This document shows positions 1-8,908 of a DNA stretch of 46,741 nt, in pieces. The translations under genes were made by a program, and so were the position numbers. Source of the stretch: Prochloraceae cyanobacterium (GTDB lineage: Bacteria > Cyanobacteriota > Cyanobacteriia > Cyanobacteriales > JASJDA01). Where the stretch lies: assembly GCA_030065755.1 (NCBI GenBank), contig JASJDA010000058.1:1-46741 (forward strand), in the 5' to 3' direction. The notes under the pieces are model-generated. The model was not told the DNA's origin. It was given only the letters and a program-made list of their open reading frames with translations, and did no database searches. Each line of letters begins with the position of its first letter. Position 1 is the first letter of the stretch.

Positions 1-82
1 TCCCGAACTCGAAAGTGAAACTTTGCCGCGGCGAAGATACTAGTCGGGTAGCCGACTGGGAAAATAGTTCAGTGCCAGGATT
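1..82 (+). rRNA. rrf: 5S ribosomal RNA, 3' part (cut by window start)
   Basis: The first 82 bases match the 3' two-thirds of a cyanobacterial 5S rRNA. They begin with TCCCGAACTC (loop B/helix III region), continue with GTGAAAC, GCGGCGAAGATACT and GGGTAGCC, and close with GTGCCAGGAT, the 3' strand of the terminal helix. The 5' third lies outside the window, so an rRNA operon should lie immediately to the left. A strong hairpin terminator follows at 93-128. Confidence 0.9.
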
Positions 83-92
83 AATCTTCCCC

Positions 93-128
93 TCTAGACC
101 GACTCTCAACTACAAGAGTCGGTCTAGA
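93..128 (+). terminator. Rho-independent terminator of the rRNA operon
   Basis: A perfect 14-bp stem (93-106 paired with 115-128, arms TCTAGACCGACTCT and AGAGTCGGTCTAGA) has an 8-nt loop and is followed by a T-rich tract (TGTTTTGATGTTTT). It sits 11 bases past the 5S 3' end, where the terminator of an rrn operon is expected. Confidence 0.9.
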
Positions 129-138
129 TGTTTTGATG

Positions 139-537
139 TTTTATAAATTTAATGTCGTTATAGAAGGGAATATTTCTAAAACTCCCACAGGAAAATATTA
201 TGCGCCTATTGTTGTAGAATACGAATGTAAGGCTTTACCCAATGGTGGAGAGTAAATAGGAATTGATGTTAATCTAGGCAAAATTGTAGTTACATCAAAA
301 GGAGATGAATATAAAAATCCTAGATATTTTAAAAAATCACTAAAGAGATTAAGAAGCTTGTTGAAGAATTTGTCTCGTAAACAAATTAAAAATCGTCATA
401 CTGTTCATGAATCACGAGATAAAAATACAGCTATAAATATTTTATTATTTGCTAATAGTCAAATACCGCAGGAAGTGCGGAAATCTACGCCCAAAGAGAC
501 GCTTGAAACAGTGTGTATCAGTCGTGTAACAGACTGA
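139..537 (+). pseudogene. Decayed IS200/IS605-family tnpB (internally deleted)
   Basis: One reading frame from about 139 to the stop at 535-537 encodes a shortened TnpB. It has the strand before RuvC-I (APIVVEYECKALPNG), then an in-frame TAA at about 253-255, then the RuvC-I segment IGIDVNLGKIVVTS, then NPRYFKKSLKRLRSL, and then jumps directly to HESRDKNTAINIL. That last piece matches the RuvC-III end (RDxNAAxNI) of TnpB proteins. The N-terminal half, the RuvC-II region and the CxxC zinc finger are missing. It is therefore a relic with an internal deletion and a nonsense codon. The tail down to about 580 holds a weak hairpin (CCGC...GCGG at 549-571) that may be what remains of the element's right end. 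The family call is firm; element boundaries are not visible. Confidence 0.8.
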
Positions 538-614
538 GCTTGGGAAGCCGCAAGGGCAAGTCCTAAGCGGTACTTTACAATGGATTGGTTTAAGGTTTAT
601 GAAGTGGATATGTT

Positions 615-1073
615 ATGAAAAACCCCTCTGCTAATTTCTGGTATTTGGCTTTATTTGTTGGAGTTTCTTTATTAACTGTAAAGCCGACTTTACCAGCGAT
701 CGCCCAGCCACAGATGTACAGACCAATTTCTATTTCTGGCAATTATGAAATCTCCGGCAAACTTTCAGAAGAAGATATTCCTACGGGGGAAGGTGGCTTT
801 GCTCGCGATTATTACGTACGCTTAGAAAAAGAAGATCAAGTAGCAATTGACTTGCTTTCAGAAGAATTCGATCCTATTGTAATGTTGATTGCCGAGGATG
901 GTTCGACCATAGCAGAAAATGACGACGGTCCAGATGGAACAACTAACGCTCTATTATTTGCCAGAATTACTGAAGGGGGTAGATATATTGTTCGAGTTCG
1001 CTCCTTTGGGGAAACGGGGGGCGGTAAATTTACTCTAAAAATTACCCGTCTCAAACCAGTTGATAGACGCTAA
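615..1073 (+). CDS. Secreted PPC-domain protein
   Basis: A 152-residue protein. Residues 1-31 form a signal peptide (hydrophobic stretch YLALFVGVSLLTV, likely cleavage after AIA). The rest resembles the bacterial pre-peptidase C-terminal (PPC) beta-sandwich: YYVRLEKEDQVAIDLLSEEFDPIV, then a DGxxIAxNDDG turn at about 95-105, and GGRYIVRVRSF near the end. PPC domains usually accompany secreted peptidases; here the domain stands alone, so the protein probably binds a partner or a surface rather than catalysing. The start follows the tnpB relic directly and no clear promoter is seen. The convergent cobS ends 9 bases downstream. Function beyond export is not known. Confidence 0.8.
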   Translation: MKNPSANFWYLALFVGVSLLTVKPTLPAIAQPQMYRPISISGNYEISGKLSEEDIPTGEGGFARDYYVRLEKEDQVAIDLLSEEFDPIVMLIAEDGSTIAENDDGPDGTTNALLFARITEGGRYIVRVRSFGETGGGKFTLKITRLKPVDRR

Positions 1074-1082
1074 AAGTGTTCG

Positions 1083-1862
1083 CTAATGGAACAAGCTGGT
1101 AAATAAACAAAGTAATAGTGCTTCTGTCCACTCTACTACGGCACCATAGGTATCGCCAGTATGTCCCCCTAACTGGAGGTAAAGCCAGAAACCAGTTAAA
1201 GTAGAGATCGCACATCCAGCAAATACTGTTCCTATTGCTATCCACCATTTATGAGGGTTAAGAAAGAGCTGAAGTACGCTCAAACTTAATAAAAACACTA
1301 GCCCAAAGAGAATATCTTGGGGAAAACTAAAAGAATTTTTGTGAAACGCACCTTTACCAGTAGGTCTGAGGTACGGATAAAAGGCGATCGCTACCACTTG
1401 TCCCCAACGACCCCAGCCTGCTGATACCATTAATGCTAACCAAAGATCGCATTGGAGCTCGCTTAAAGATGCAGTTTTTAATAACAATAATATTACCGCT
1501 GCCATGACACCAAAAGCACCAGTAACGCTATCTTTCATTACTTCTAAACGTCGCTCTCGGTCTGGGACTGCTAACCCATCAGCCGTGTCGATCGCTCCGT
1601 CTAAATGAAGTCCTCCCGTAAGAACAACCCAAATTCCTACCAATAAAACACTACAAGTTAATTTGGGTATTCCGATTAGGCGTAAACCTTCGTCAATTAG
1701 CCCTAAGATTCCTCCTATTATTATTCCAATTAAAGGTGCCCAGCGAGCAATCCTTTCCAAATCCAAAACCCATAAGGATGGTAGAGGTATAGTAGTGTAA
1801 AAAACTAAAGCACCTAGAAAAGATTTGGCTATATTTATCCACAATTTTACAAGTGCTTGCAA
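1083..1862 (-). CDS. cobS: Adenosylcobinamide-GDP ribazoletransferase (cobalamin synthase)
   Basis: A 259-residue polytopic membrane protein matching CobS, which joins adenosylcobinamide-GDP to alpha-ribazole in the last part of the cobalamin lower-ligand pathway. Diagnostic motifs are GGLHLDGAIDTADGL (about 82-96), with the acidic residues that bind metal, and MKDSVTGAFG (about 109-118). Five to six hydrophobic segments follow, and the length is normal for the family. It lies 18 bases downstream of a Nudix gene on the same strand and is probably co-transcribed with it. No other cobalamin gene is present, so the rest of the pathway must lie elsewhere. No cobalamin riboswitch is visible upstream. 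Confidence 0.93.
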   Translation of the reverse strand: MQALVKLWINIAKSFLGALVFYTTIPLPSLWVLDLERIARWAPLIGIIIGGILGLIDEGLRLIGIPKLTCSVLLVGIWVVLTGGLHLDGAIDTADGLAVPDRERRLEVMKDSVTGAFGVMAAVILLLLKTASLSELQCDLWLALMVSAGWGRWGQVVAIAFYPYLRPTGKGAFHKNSFSFPQDILFGLVFLLSLSVLQLFLNPHKWWIAIGTVFAGCAISTLTGFWLYLQLGGHTGDTYGAVVEWTEALLLCLFTSLFH

Positions 1863-1880
1863 AATAAATTTCTTTCGATC

Positions 1881-2315
1881 TCATTCCCTAACTACGGGAC
1901 GAATACCATAGTAGCGATATAGCCAGTAATCTTCAAGGATTTTGTCGTGGTCGAAGCAGAGATTTTTAGGTAAATTCCAGGAGTGAAAAATGCCTATATT
2001 CTTTGCATCGTCAGCTGCTTGGGGTTCGCCAGATGCTGTAGCGATAAAAACTACACTCAAAGTATGTTGGCGAGGATCTCGTTTAGGGTCGGAATAAACT
2101 TGGAATTGTTCAATTAGTTTAACTTGTAAGCTAACCTCTTCTTTTGCTTCTCGTTTTGCTGCTGTTTCTACTGATTCGCCATAATCGACAAATCCTCCTG
2201 GAATAGCCCAGCCATAAGGGATATTGAGACGTTCAATTAGGATAATCGGTCGATGGGGACGATCGATTAACTCAATAATTATATCAACTGTTGGTGCGGG
2301 ATTACGGAAAGTCAC
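1881..2315 (-). CDS. Nudix hydrolase
   Basis: A 144-residue single-domain Nudix protein. The Nudix box runs from GGFVDYGE through REAKEEVSL (about 42-65) and keeps the REAKEE metal-binding glutamates; the usual glycine near the end of the box is serine. The surroundings ([20 protein letters not shown] before, [17 protein letters not shown] after) resemble ADP-ribose/NADH-type Nudix enzymes, but substrate cannot be assigned from this. It is the upstream gene of a likely two-gene unit with cobS and is divergent from the giant kinase, sharing a 141-bp AT-rich intergenic region with it. Confidence 0.9.
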   Translation of the reverse strand: MTFRNPAPTVDIIIELIDRPHRPIILIERLNIPYGWAIPGGFVDYGESVETAAKREAKEEVSLQVKLIEQFQVYSDPKRDPRQHTLSVVFIATASGEPQAADDAKNIGIFHSWNLPKNLCFDHDKILEDYWLYRYYGIRPVVRE

Positions 2316-2456
2316 TGATTTAGCTTGTATCTTATGGTTGTAAGTTTTAAATTCTAATTTAACATTAGTCTTAAACTCAGTTGGATTAGTTGAAGATCTC
2401 TATAACTAATTAAACTTTTTTTTTTAAACAGATAAGACCGTTTGTATTGATTTAAT

Positions 2457-5400
2457 ATGGGTTTAAAAATTTCTGGATATCAAATATTTACTCAAATTCA
2501 CGAGAGTTCTAATTCACAAGTTTACCGAGGAATAAGAGAAAGCGATCGACTACCTATTATATTCAAAGTTTTAAATAAAACTTATCCCACTCCAGAAGAA
2601 ATTACTCGCTATCAGCAAGAATACCAAATAACTTATAGTCTTAATATAAATCATGTTATTAAAGCTTACGATTTGCAGGAAACAGATAACAAATTTATTT
2701 TATTTTTAGAAGATTTTGGCGGAAAATCTCTAGATAAATTAATAACGTTTAATAATTTTAGTTTTAGAGAATTACTTCGAATTGCAATTCAAATCACACA
2801 AAGTTTAGGAGAAATACATGCTGCTAATGTCATTCATAAAGATATCAATCCATCTAATATTGTTTTAAATCGAAAAACTGGAAAACTTAAAATAATTGAT
2901 TTTGGAATATCAACTACATTTTCACGAGAAAAAACAACTTTCACAAACCCAACTAAATTAGAAGGTACTTTAGCATATATTTCGCCAGAACAAACTGGAA
3001 GAATAAATCGAGTAATTGACTATCGGACTGACTTTTATTCACTGGGAGCAACATTTTATCAGTTACTAACCGATCGACTACCTTTTGAATGCTTGGATGC
3101 TTTAGAAATGGTTCACTATCACTTAGCAATAGAACCAACTCCACTTTATTCAATTAACCCTAAAATACCTAAACCAGTTTCAGATATTGTTATGAAACTC
3201 TTAGCTAAAATGCCCGAAAAACGCTACCGGAGCAGTTGGGGTATTAAAAGCGATCTAGAAAAATGTTTAAATCAATTACAGACTAAGGGTTATATTGAAG
3301 ATTTTGCTCTTGGAAGCAACGATATTGACGAGCGATTTCAAATTAGTCAAAAACTTTATGGCAGAAAGCCAGAAGTAAAAAAGTTACTAGCAGCGTTCGA
3401 TCGCGTTGCGGAAAGCAGAGAAAAAAGAAGTGAAATCATATTAGTTTCTGGTTGTGGAGGTATCGGTAAATCTACATTAGTACAGGAACTTTATCAATCG
3501 ATTACGTTGAAAAATGGTTATTTTTTAAGAGGAAAATTTGATAAATATCAACGTAATATTCCTTATTTTGCCATTACTCAAGCTTTAGAGGGATTAATAC
3601 AACTGCTATTAACAGAAACTCAAACGCGGCTGAATCAGTGGCAAGAAAAAATTTTATCTGAACTAGGCTCAAATTCTCAGGCGATCGTCAATTTAATTCC
3701 TAGTTTAAGATTGATTATTTCTCCTGAAAATTCAATAGGTAAGCTGTCGCCAAAAGAAGCAGAAAATTGCTTTAATTTAGCCTTTGAAAAATTTATCAAA
3801 ATTTTCGCTAAAGCAGAGCATCCTTTAGTATTATTTCTTGATGACTTGCAGTGGGCAGATCGAGCCTCTCTAAAGCTAATTAAACAGTTAATTTGTCAAG
3901 CTAACGAGCGCTGTTTATTATTAATTGGAGCATATCGCAACAACGAAGTTAGTCCAACTCATCCTCTGATGCTAATGTTAGATGAAATTAGCAGTGCAGG
4001 AGTATCAGCAGATCGTATTACTCTTTCTCCCTTGGAGTTATCAGACATTAATAATTTAATCGCAGATTCTTTGCACTGTTCTCCTGAAAAAACAATTTCT
4101 CTAGCTGAATTATTGCAATTTAAAACAGGTGGTAATCCTTTCTTTATTAATGAATTCTTAAAAACACTTTATAGAGATAATTCGCTTTATTTTGATTGGA
4201 AGAATGTTACTTGGGACTGGTCTTTAGAAGAAATTCAATCGAAAAAAATTACTGACAATATAGTGGAATTGATGACAAGTCAAATCCATAAGTTAGAGCA
4301 ACCAGTCCAACAAATATTGAGCTTAGCATCTTGTATTGGCCATCAATTTGAATTAAAAATATTAGCAATTGCGGCGAAAAAAGACTTACAAGAAATAGCT
4401 TTGATTTTGCATAAAGCAATTTGCATTGGGTTGATATCGCCTTTAAATAATGTCTATAAATCTGCGGAACTAGGAGTTAAATTATCAGCAGACGATCGCG
4501 TAGAATATAAATTTGCTCACGATCGCATTCAACAAGCAGCCTATTCTTTAGTTGACGAACGAGAAAAACCGAGATTACATTACCAAATTGGGCAGCTATT
4601 ACTCCAGAATATTACGTTAGAAAAACAAGAACAAAAAATATTCGATATTGTCAACCAACTCAACCTCGGTATTTACTCGATCGACTGTCGATCGGAAAAA
4701 AAAGAACTAGCTAAATTAAATTTGAAAGCTGGAAAGAAAGCAATAGCTTCATCTGCTTATGAATCAGCTTTTGAGTATTTACAGATTGGTTTGAGTTTAT
4801 TAGAAGAACATAGCTGGAAAACTGAATATAATTTAACCTTAGACCTTTACGTAACAGCATCGGAAGCAGCTTACCTTAATACTGAATTTGAAGCAATGGA
4901 TAAATCGATCGAGTTAGTCTTGAAAAAAGCTCGATCGATCCTAGACAAAGTTAAAGTTTATCAAATTAGAATCAAAGCTTATGAATCTCAAACTAAGCTA
5001 CAGGAAGCAATAGAAACTGGTTTACATTGTCTCAAATTATTAGGAATTAAATTGCCTTCAAAACCAAGCAAATTCGGTCTTTTCTTAGATTTAATTAAAA
5101 TAAGAATCGCTTTTTATTTTAAGCGTATTGACCAATTAATTTACATGCCAGAAATGAAAGATCTTTATAAAATAGCAGCAATTAATATTATGAAAAATAT
5201 ATTAGTTTCTGCACATAAAGGATTTCCTAATATTTACGGCCAAATTGTATTTAAACAAATTAAATTATCGCTTGAATGTGGTAATTCTTATCAGTCTGCT
5301 TTTGCCTACGGGATCTACGCAATCATTCTTTATGAAGTTTGGTTAGATATTGATTCTGGCTATCGATTTGGTAAACTGGCTTTAAGTTTATCGGAAAAGT

Positions 5401-8400
5401 TTAACGATCCAGGAATTAAAACCAAGATAAACTTTATGTTTAATTACTGTATTAAACCTGGGCGACATCATATAAAAGAAACATTAAATCATTTCCTCCA
5501 ATTGGCAGAAGATAGTAGAGAAAATGGCGACCTGCAGTATTCTGCTTATTCTTTAAGCTCCTACTGTTACTGTTCTTATATAATTGGCAAACAATTAGGT
5601 AAAGTAGAACGAGAAATGGCATTGTATGAAAATGCCATCGCTAGGCTTAACCAATCTAGTACTCTTGCGTTACACAAGATGTCTCGTCAAATGGTACTAA
5701 ATTTAAGAGGAAAATCGCAGGAAAAATGCTCTTTAAATGGTAAGGTTTACAACGAAAAAGATATGATATCCGTGCATCTAAAAGATCGAGATCGCACAGC
5801 TATTTTTACACTTTATGCAAATAAACTTATCTTATCATATTTGTTTAACGATTTAAGTCAGGGAGTTGAAAACATAAAAAATGCAGAAAAAAATTTAGAC
5901 AGCGCAATGGGATTAGTATTGATATTATTTAATTTTTATAGTTCTTTGACTTTTTTAGCGTTATTTTCTAATAGCAGTAAATCAAAACAAAAATCTACTC
6001 TTACTAAAGTTAATAAAAACCAAAAAAAGCTAAAAAAGTGGGCAGATGCTGCTCCAATGAATTACTTACACAAATATTATCTAGTGGAAGCAGAGCGGCA
6101 TCGAGTAGTTGGGAAAGAGTTTCAAGCAATAAAATATTACGATCGCGCAATTGAACTAGCAAAAAAATACGAATACCTTAACGAAGAAGCACTAGCAAAC
6201 GAGCTAGCGGCTAAATTTTATCTACAAAAAGGTAAAATTACTATTGCTAGAGCTTACCTACAAGAAGCCAGATACTGCTACTTGAAATGGGGAGCGACAG
6301 CCAAAGTTCATGACTTAGAAAACCATTACGGCGATCTGTTACAAAAACAAAGCGCTCCAACTACTTCTAAATTGTCTGTAGATAAAGAAATTTCTACTTC
6401 TACCAGCACGATAGAGCTAGATTTAGAAACTCTAATGAAGGCTTCTCAAACAATTTCTCGCGAAATCGTTTTAGATAAACTGCTGGTTAAATTGATGGAA
6501 ATTCTCATAGAAAATGCTGGTGCTGTAAGTGGTTATTTGATTCTTTCTCATCAAGACGATCTGCGCATTGAGGCGATGAAATCATTCGATCGCGCTGAGG
6601 TTAGTGCCACGGGGTCTATTCCTCTTGAAGAAATAGAAAACAATACGAACCCTTGTTTACCCTTGAAGATTATTAACTATGTAGTTCGCACTAAAAAAAG
6701 CGCGATCTTGGATAATGCTGCAGAACAAGAGCAATTTAAAGAAGATCCTTATATTATTCAAAATCAAACCAAGTCTGTTGCGTGTTACCCACTGATCGAT
6801 CGAGGGAGGTTGAGTGGAATTATTTATTTAGAAAATAACCTTAATGTAGGAGCATTTACTCCCCTGCATTTAGAGATGCTCAATCTGCTAGGTTCCCAAG
6901 CAGTAATCGCCATTGACAACGCTCGTTTACTCCAGCAGCAAAAAGAACTAAATAAATCCCTACAAAACGAAATTTCTCAAAGACAAAAAGCAGAAGATCG
7001 CTTTGAACTAGCAGTTAGCGGAGCTGGAGATGGAATTTGGGATTGGCATATTCCCACCGATGAAGTCTATTTTTCTCCCAGGTGGAAAGAAATTCTCGGC
7101 TATTGTGACAATGAAATCAAAAACGAGCCGACAGCCTTTTTTTCTCGCTTGCACCCAGAAGATAGAGAGTTAGTAGATAAGGCACTTCGAGACCACTTCG
7201 AGAAGGGAATTCCTTACAAAATGGAGTTTCGCCTGCGTAACAAACAGGGAGGCTATACTTGGATTTGTGGTAGAGGTCAAGCAATTCGGGATGAATTTGG
7301 TAATATAGTGCGCATGGCTGGTTCTAATACAGATATTACCGAGCGCAAACAAGCAGAAAAAGCAATGCGCGAGAGCGAAAAAAAATTCCGTGCTATTTTC
7401 GATCGCGCCTTTGAGTTTATCGGTCTTCTCAAACCCGACGGTACCTTAATTGAAGCTAACCAAACTTTATTAGATTTTAGCGGATTGAATATCGAAGATA
7501 TAGTTGGAAAACCCTTTTGGGAAGCTCCTTGGTGGCAAATTTCTCTAGATACACTAGAGCAGTTAAAGCAGGCGATCGCAGATGCCGCTAAAGGGGAATT
7601 TATTCGCTACGAAGCCGACATAATTGGAGCAGGCGATCGAGTTATTACTATCGACTTTTCACTCAAACCGATCGCAGACGATCGCGGACAAGTAATATTG
7701 CTAATTCCAGAAGCAAGAGATATTACGACAATTAAACAAGCTGAAGCAGCACTGCGCCAGCGCCAAGAATTCCTGAGCAACATTTACAAATCCGCATCAG
7801 AAGTAATCTGGGTGGTAGAACAGTTAAATGACGGAGAATTTTGGGTAATAAGTATAAATCAAGCAGTGGAACGAGTAAGCGGAATTCCTGCCAGTTATTG
7901 GTTGGGAAAAAGAATAGAAGAACTTTGGGACTCGAAAATAGCTGCCAAAATACGCCAAGATCTCTATAATTGTCTTCAAGTTGACAAGCCCATTACCTAC
8001 GAGCAATATTTGCCATTTAGAGGCCAACGCAGATACATTAGAACTACCATCACCCCACTGCCCGATCCTCATAAAGTTAGACTTTTAGGTATCAGCAACG
8101 ACATTAGCGATCGTAAAGTTGCCGAACAAGCAATTTGTCAACTAAATGAGGAATTAGAACAACGAGTACAACAGAGAACCGCACAACTAGAAGCAACCAA
8201 AAAAGAACTCGAATCCTTTTCTTATTCGGTCTCTCACGACCTTCGCGCCCCTTTAAGACATATTAATGGCTTTTTACAGGTTTTACAGAAACAATTGCAC
8301 GCCGATAATGCCCTTGAAAATCCTAAAGTTAGGGAATATCTCGAAATAATAGACAATAGCGGTAAAAAGATGGAACAACTAATTGAAGGATTGCTCCGCT

Positions 8401-8876
8401 TATCTCAGATCGGACGACAAGAATTAGAAATTCGTACGGTTAACTTGCCTCAATTGGCTGAAAGGGCGATCGAATTAGTTATTCCAGCTGCAGAACTCCA
8501 ACAGGGTCGCATTATTTGTAAAATTGGCGATTTGCCTTCAGTTAAGGGAGATCCTGCTTTATTACAGCAAGTCTTTACCAATCTCGCCAGCAATGCCGTC
8601 AAGTTCAGCCGCGATCGCTCCCTCCCCGAAATCGAAATTGGCTCTTTACCAGATTCAACGATTTTTGTCAAGGACAATGGAGTCGGTTTTTCGATGGAAT
8701 ATGCCGATCGACTCTTTGGAGCATTTCAGCGCCTGCACTCGAAGAAAAAATTTGAAGGCACCGGCATTGGTCTGTCAATTGTACAGCGAATTATCCACCG
8801 CCACGGCGGTAGAATTTGGGCTGACAGCAAACCCGATTTCGGCGCCACTTTTTACTTTCAACTAGGGGATTTGTAA
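2457..8876 (+). CDS. Giant hybrid Ser/Thr kinase - AAA ATPase - GAF - PAS - histidine kinase
   Basis: A 2139-residue cytoplasmic signalling protein. Order: protein kinase domain (1-275; catalytic loop HKDINPSN with D129, then DFG), AAA/NB-ARC-like ATPase (about 300-650; Walker A GCGGIGKST at 332-340, Walker B LFLDDLQWAD with D462/D463), a long helical TPR-like region (about 700-1290), GAF (about 1320-1490), three PAS domains (from about 1512, 1640 and 1770; ITERKQAE-type ends), a coiled coil, then HisKA with SVSHDLRAP (phospho-acceptor H1927) and HATPase_c with NLASNAVKFS, VKDNGVGF and GTGIGLSIVQR. The kinase loop has HKD rather than HRD. It belongs to the cyanobacterial multi-sensor multi-kinase class with both Ser/Thr and His kinase modules. 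The next gene, 32 bp downstream, carries a close copy of the histidine-kinase cassette, so the two are probably co-expressed. The signal is unknown. Confidence 0.93.
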   Translation: MGLKISGYQIFTQIHESSNSQVYRGIRESDRLPIIFKVLNKTYPTPEEITRYQQEYQITYSLNINHVIKAYDLQETDNKFILFLEDFGGKSLDKLITFNNFSFRELLRIAIQITQSLGEIHAANVIHKDINPSNIVLNRKTGKLKIIDFGISTTFSREKTTFTNPTKLEGTLAYISPEQTGRINRVIDYRTDFYSLGATFYQLLTDRLPFECLDALEMVHYHLAIEPTPLYSINPKIPKPVSDIVMKLLAKMPEKRYRSSWGIKSDLEKCLNQLQTKGYIEDFALGSNDIDERFQISQKLYGRKPEVKKLLAAFDRVAESREKRSEIILVSGCGGIGKSTLVQELYQSITLKNGYFLRGKFDKYQRNIPYFAITQALEGLIQLLLTETQTRLNQWQEKILSELGSNSQAIVNLIPSLRLIISPENSIGKLSPKEAENCFNLAFEKFIKIFAKAEHPLVLFLDDLQWADRASLKLIKQLICQANERCLLLIGAYRNNEVSPTHPLMLMLDEISSAGVSADRITLSPLELSDINNLIADSLHCSPEKTISLAELLQFKTGGNPFFINEFLKTLYRDNSLYFDWKNVTWDWSLEEIQSKKITDNIVELMTSQIHKLEQPVQQILSLASCIGHQFELKILAIAAKKDLQEIALILHKAICIGLISPLNNVYKSAELGVKLSADDRVEYKFAHDRIQQAAYSLVDEREKPRLHYQIGQLLLQNITLEKQEQKIFDIVNQLNLGIYSIDCRSEKKELAKLNLKAGKKAIASSAYESAFEYLQIGLSLLEEHSWKTEYNLTLDLYVTASEAAYLNTEFEAMDKSIELVLKKARSILDKVKVYQIRIKAYESQTKLQEAIETGLHCLKLLGIKLPSKPSKFGLFLDLIKIRIAFYFKRIDQLIYMPEMKDLYKIAAINIMKNILVSAHKGFPNIYGQIVFKQIKLSLECGNSYQSAFAYGIYAIILYEVWLDIDSGYRFGKLALSLSEKFNDPGIKTKINFMFNYCIKPGRHHIKETLNHFLQLAEDSRENGDLQYSAYSLSSYCYCSYIIGKQLGKVEREMALYENAIARLNQSSTLALHKMSRQMVLNLRGKSQEKCSLNGKVYNEKDMISVHLKDRDRTAIFTLYANKLILSYLFNDLSQGVENIKNAEKNLDSAMGLVLILFNFYSSLTFLALFSNSSKSKQKSTLTKVNKNQKKLKKWADAAPMNYLHKYYLVEAERHRVVGKEFQAIKYYDRAIELAKKYEYLNEEALANELAAKFYLQKGKITIARAYLQEARYCYLKWGATAKVHDLENHYGDLLQKQSAPTTSKLSVDKEISTSTSTIELDLETLMKASQTISREIVLDKLLVKLMEILIENAGAVSGYLILSHQDDLRIEAMKSFDRAEVSATGSIPLEEIENNTNPCLPLKIINYVVRTKKSAILDNAAEQEQFKEDPYIIQNQTKSVACYPLIDRGRLSGIIYLENNLNVGAFTPLHLEMLNLLGSQAVIAIDNARLLQQQKELNKSLQNEISQRQKAEDRFELAVSGAGDGIWDWHIPTDEVYFSPRWKEILGYCDNEIKNEPTAFFSRLHPEDRELVDKALRDHFEKGIPYKMEFRLRNKQGGYTWICGRGQAIRDEFGNIVRMAGSNTDITERKQAEKAMRESEKKFRAIFDRAFEFIGLLKPDGTLIEANQTLLDFSGLNIEDIVGKPFWEAPWWQISLDTLEQLKQAIADAAKGEFIRYEADIIGAGDRVITIDFSLKPIADDRGQVILLIPEARDITTIKQAEAALRQRQEFLSNIYKSASEVIWVVEQLNDGEFWVISINQAVERVSGIPASYWLGKRIEELWDSKIAAKIRQDLYNCLQVDKPITYEQYLPFRGQRRYIRTTITPLPDPHKVRLLGISNDISDRKVAEQAICQLNEELEQRVQQRTAQLEATKKELESFSYSVSHDLRAPLRHINGFLQVLQKQLHADNALENPKVREYLEIIDNSGKKMEQLIEGLLRLSQIGRQELEIRTVNLPQLAERAIELVIPAAELQQGRIICKIGDLPSVKGDPALLQQVFTNLASNAVKFSRDRSLPEIEIGSLPDSTIFVKDNGVGFSMEYADRLFGAFQRLHSKKKFEGTGIGLSIVQRIIHRHGGRIWADSKPDFGATFYFQLGDL

Positions 8877-8908
8877 CTACCAACCGAAGACTAACCAGCA
8901 AAAATGAT

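Noticed and set aside
1083-2456. Cobalamin riboswitch upstream of the Nudix-cobS pair
   Set aside because: The 141-bp gap upstream of the Nudix gene is too short and lacks a B12-box-like sequence.
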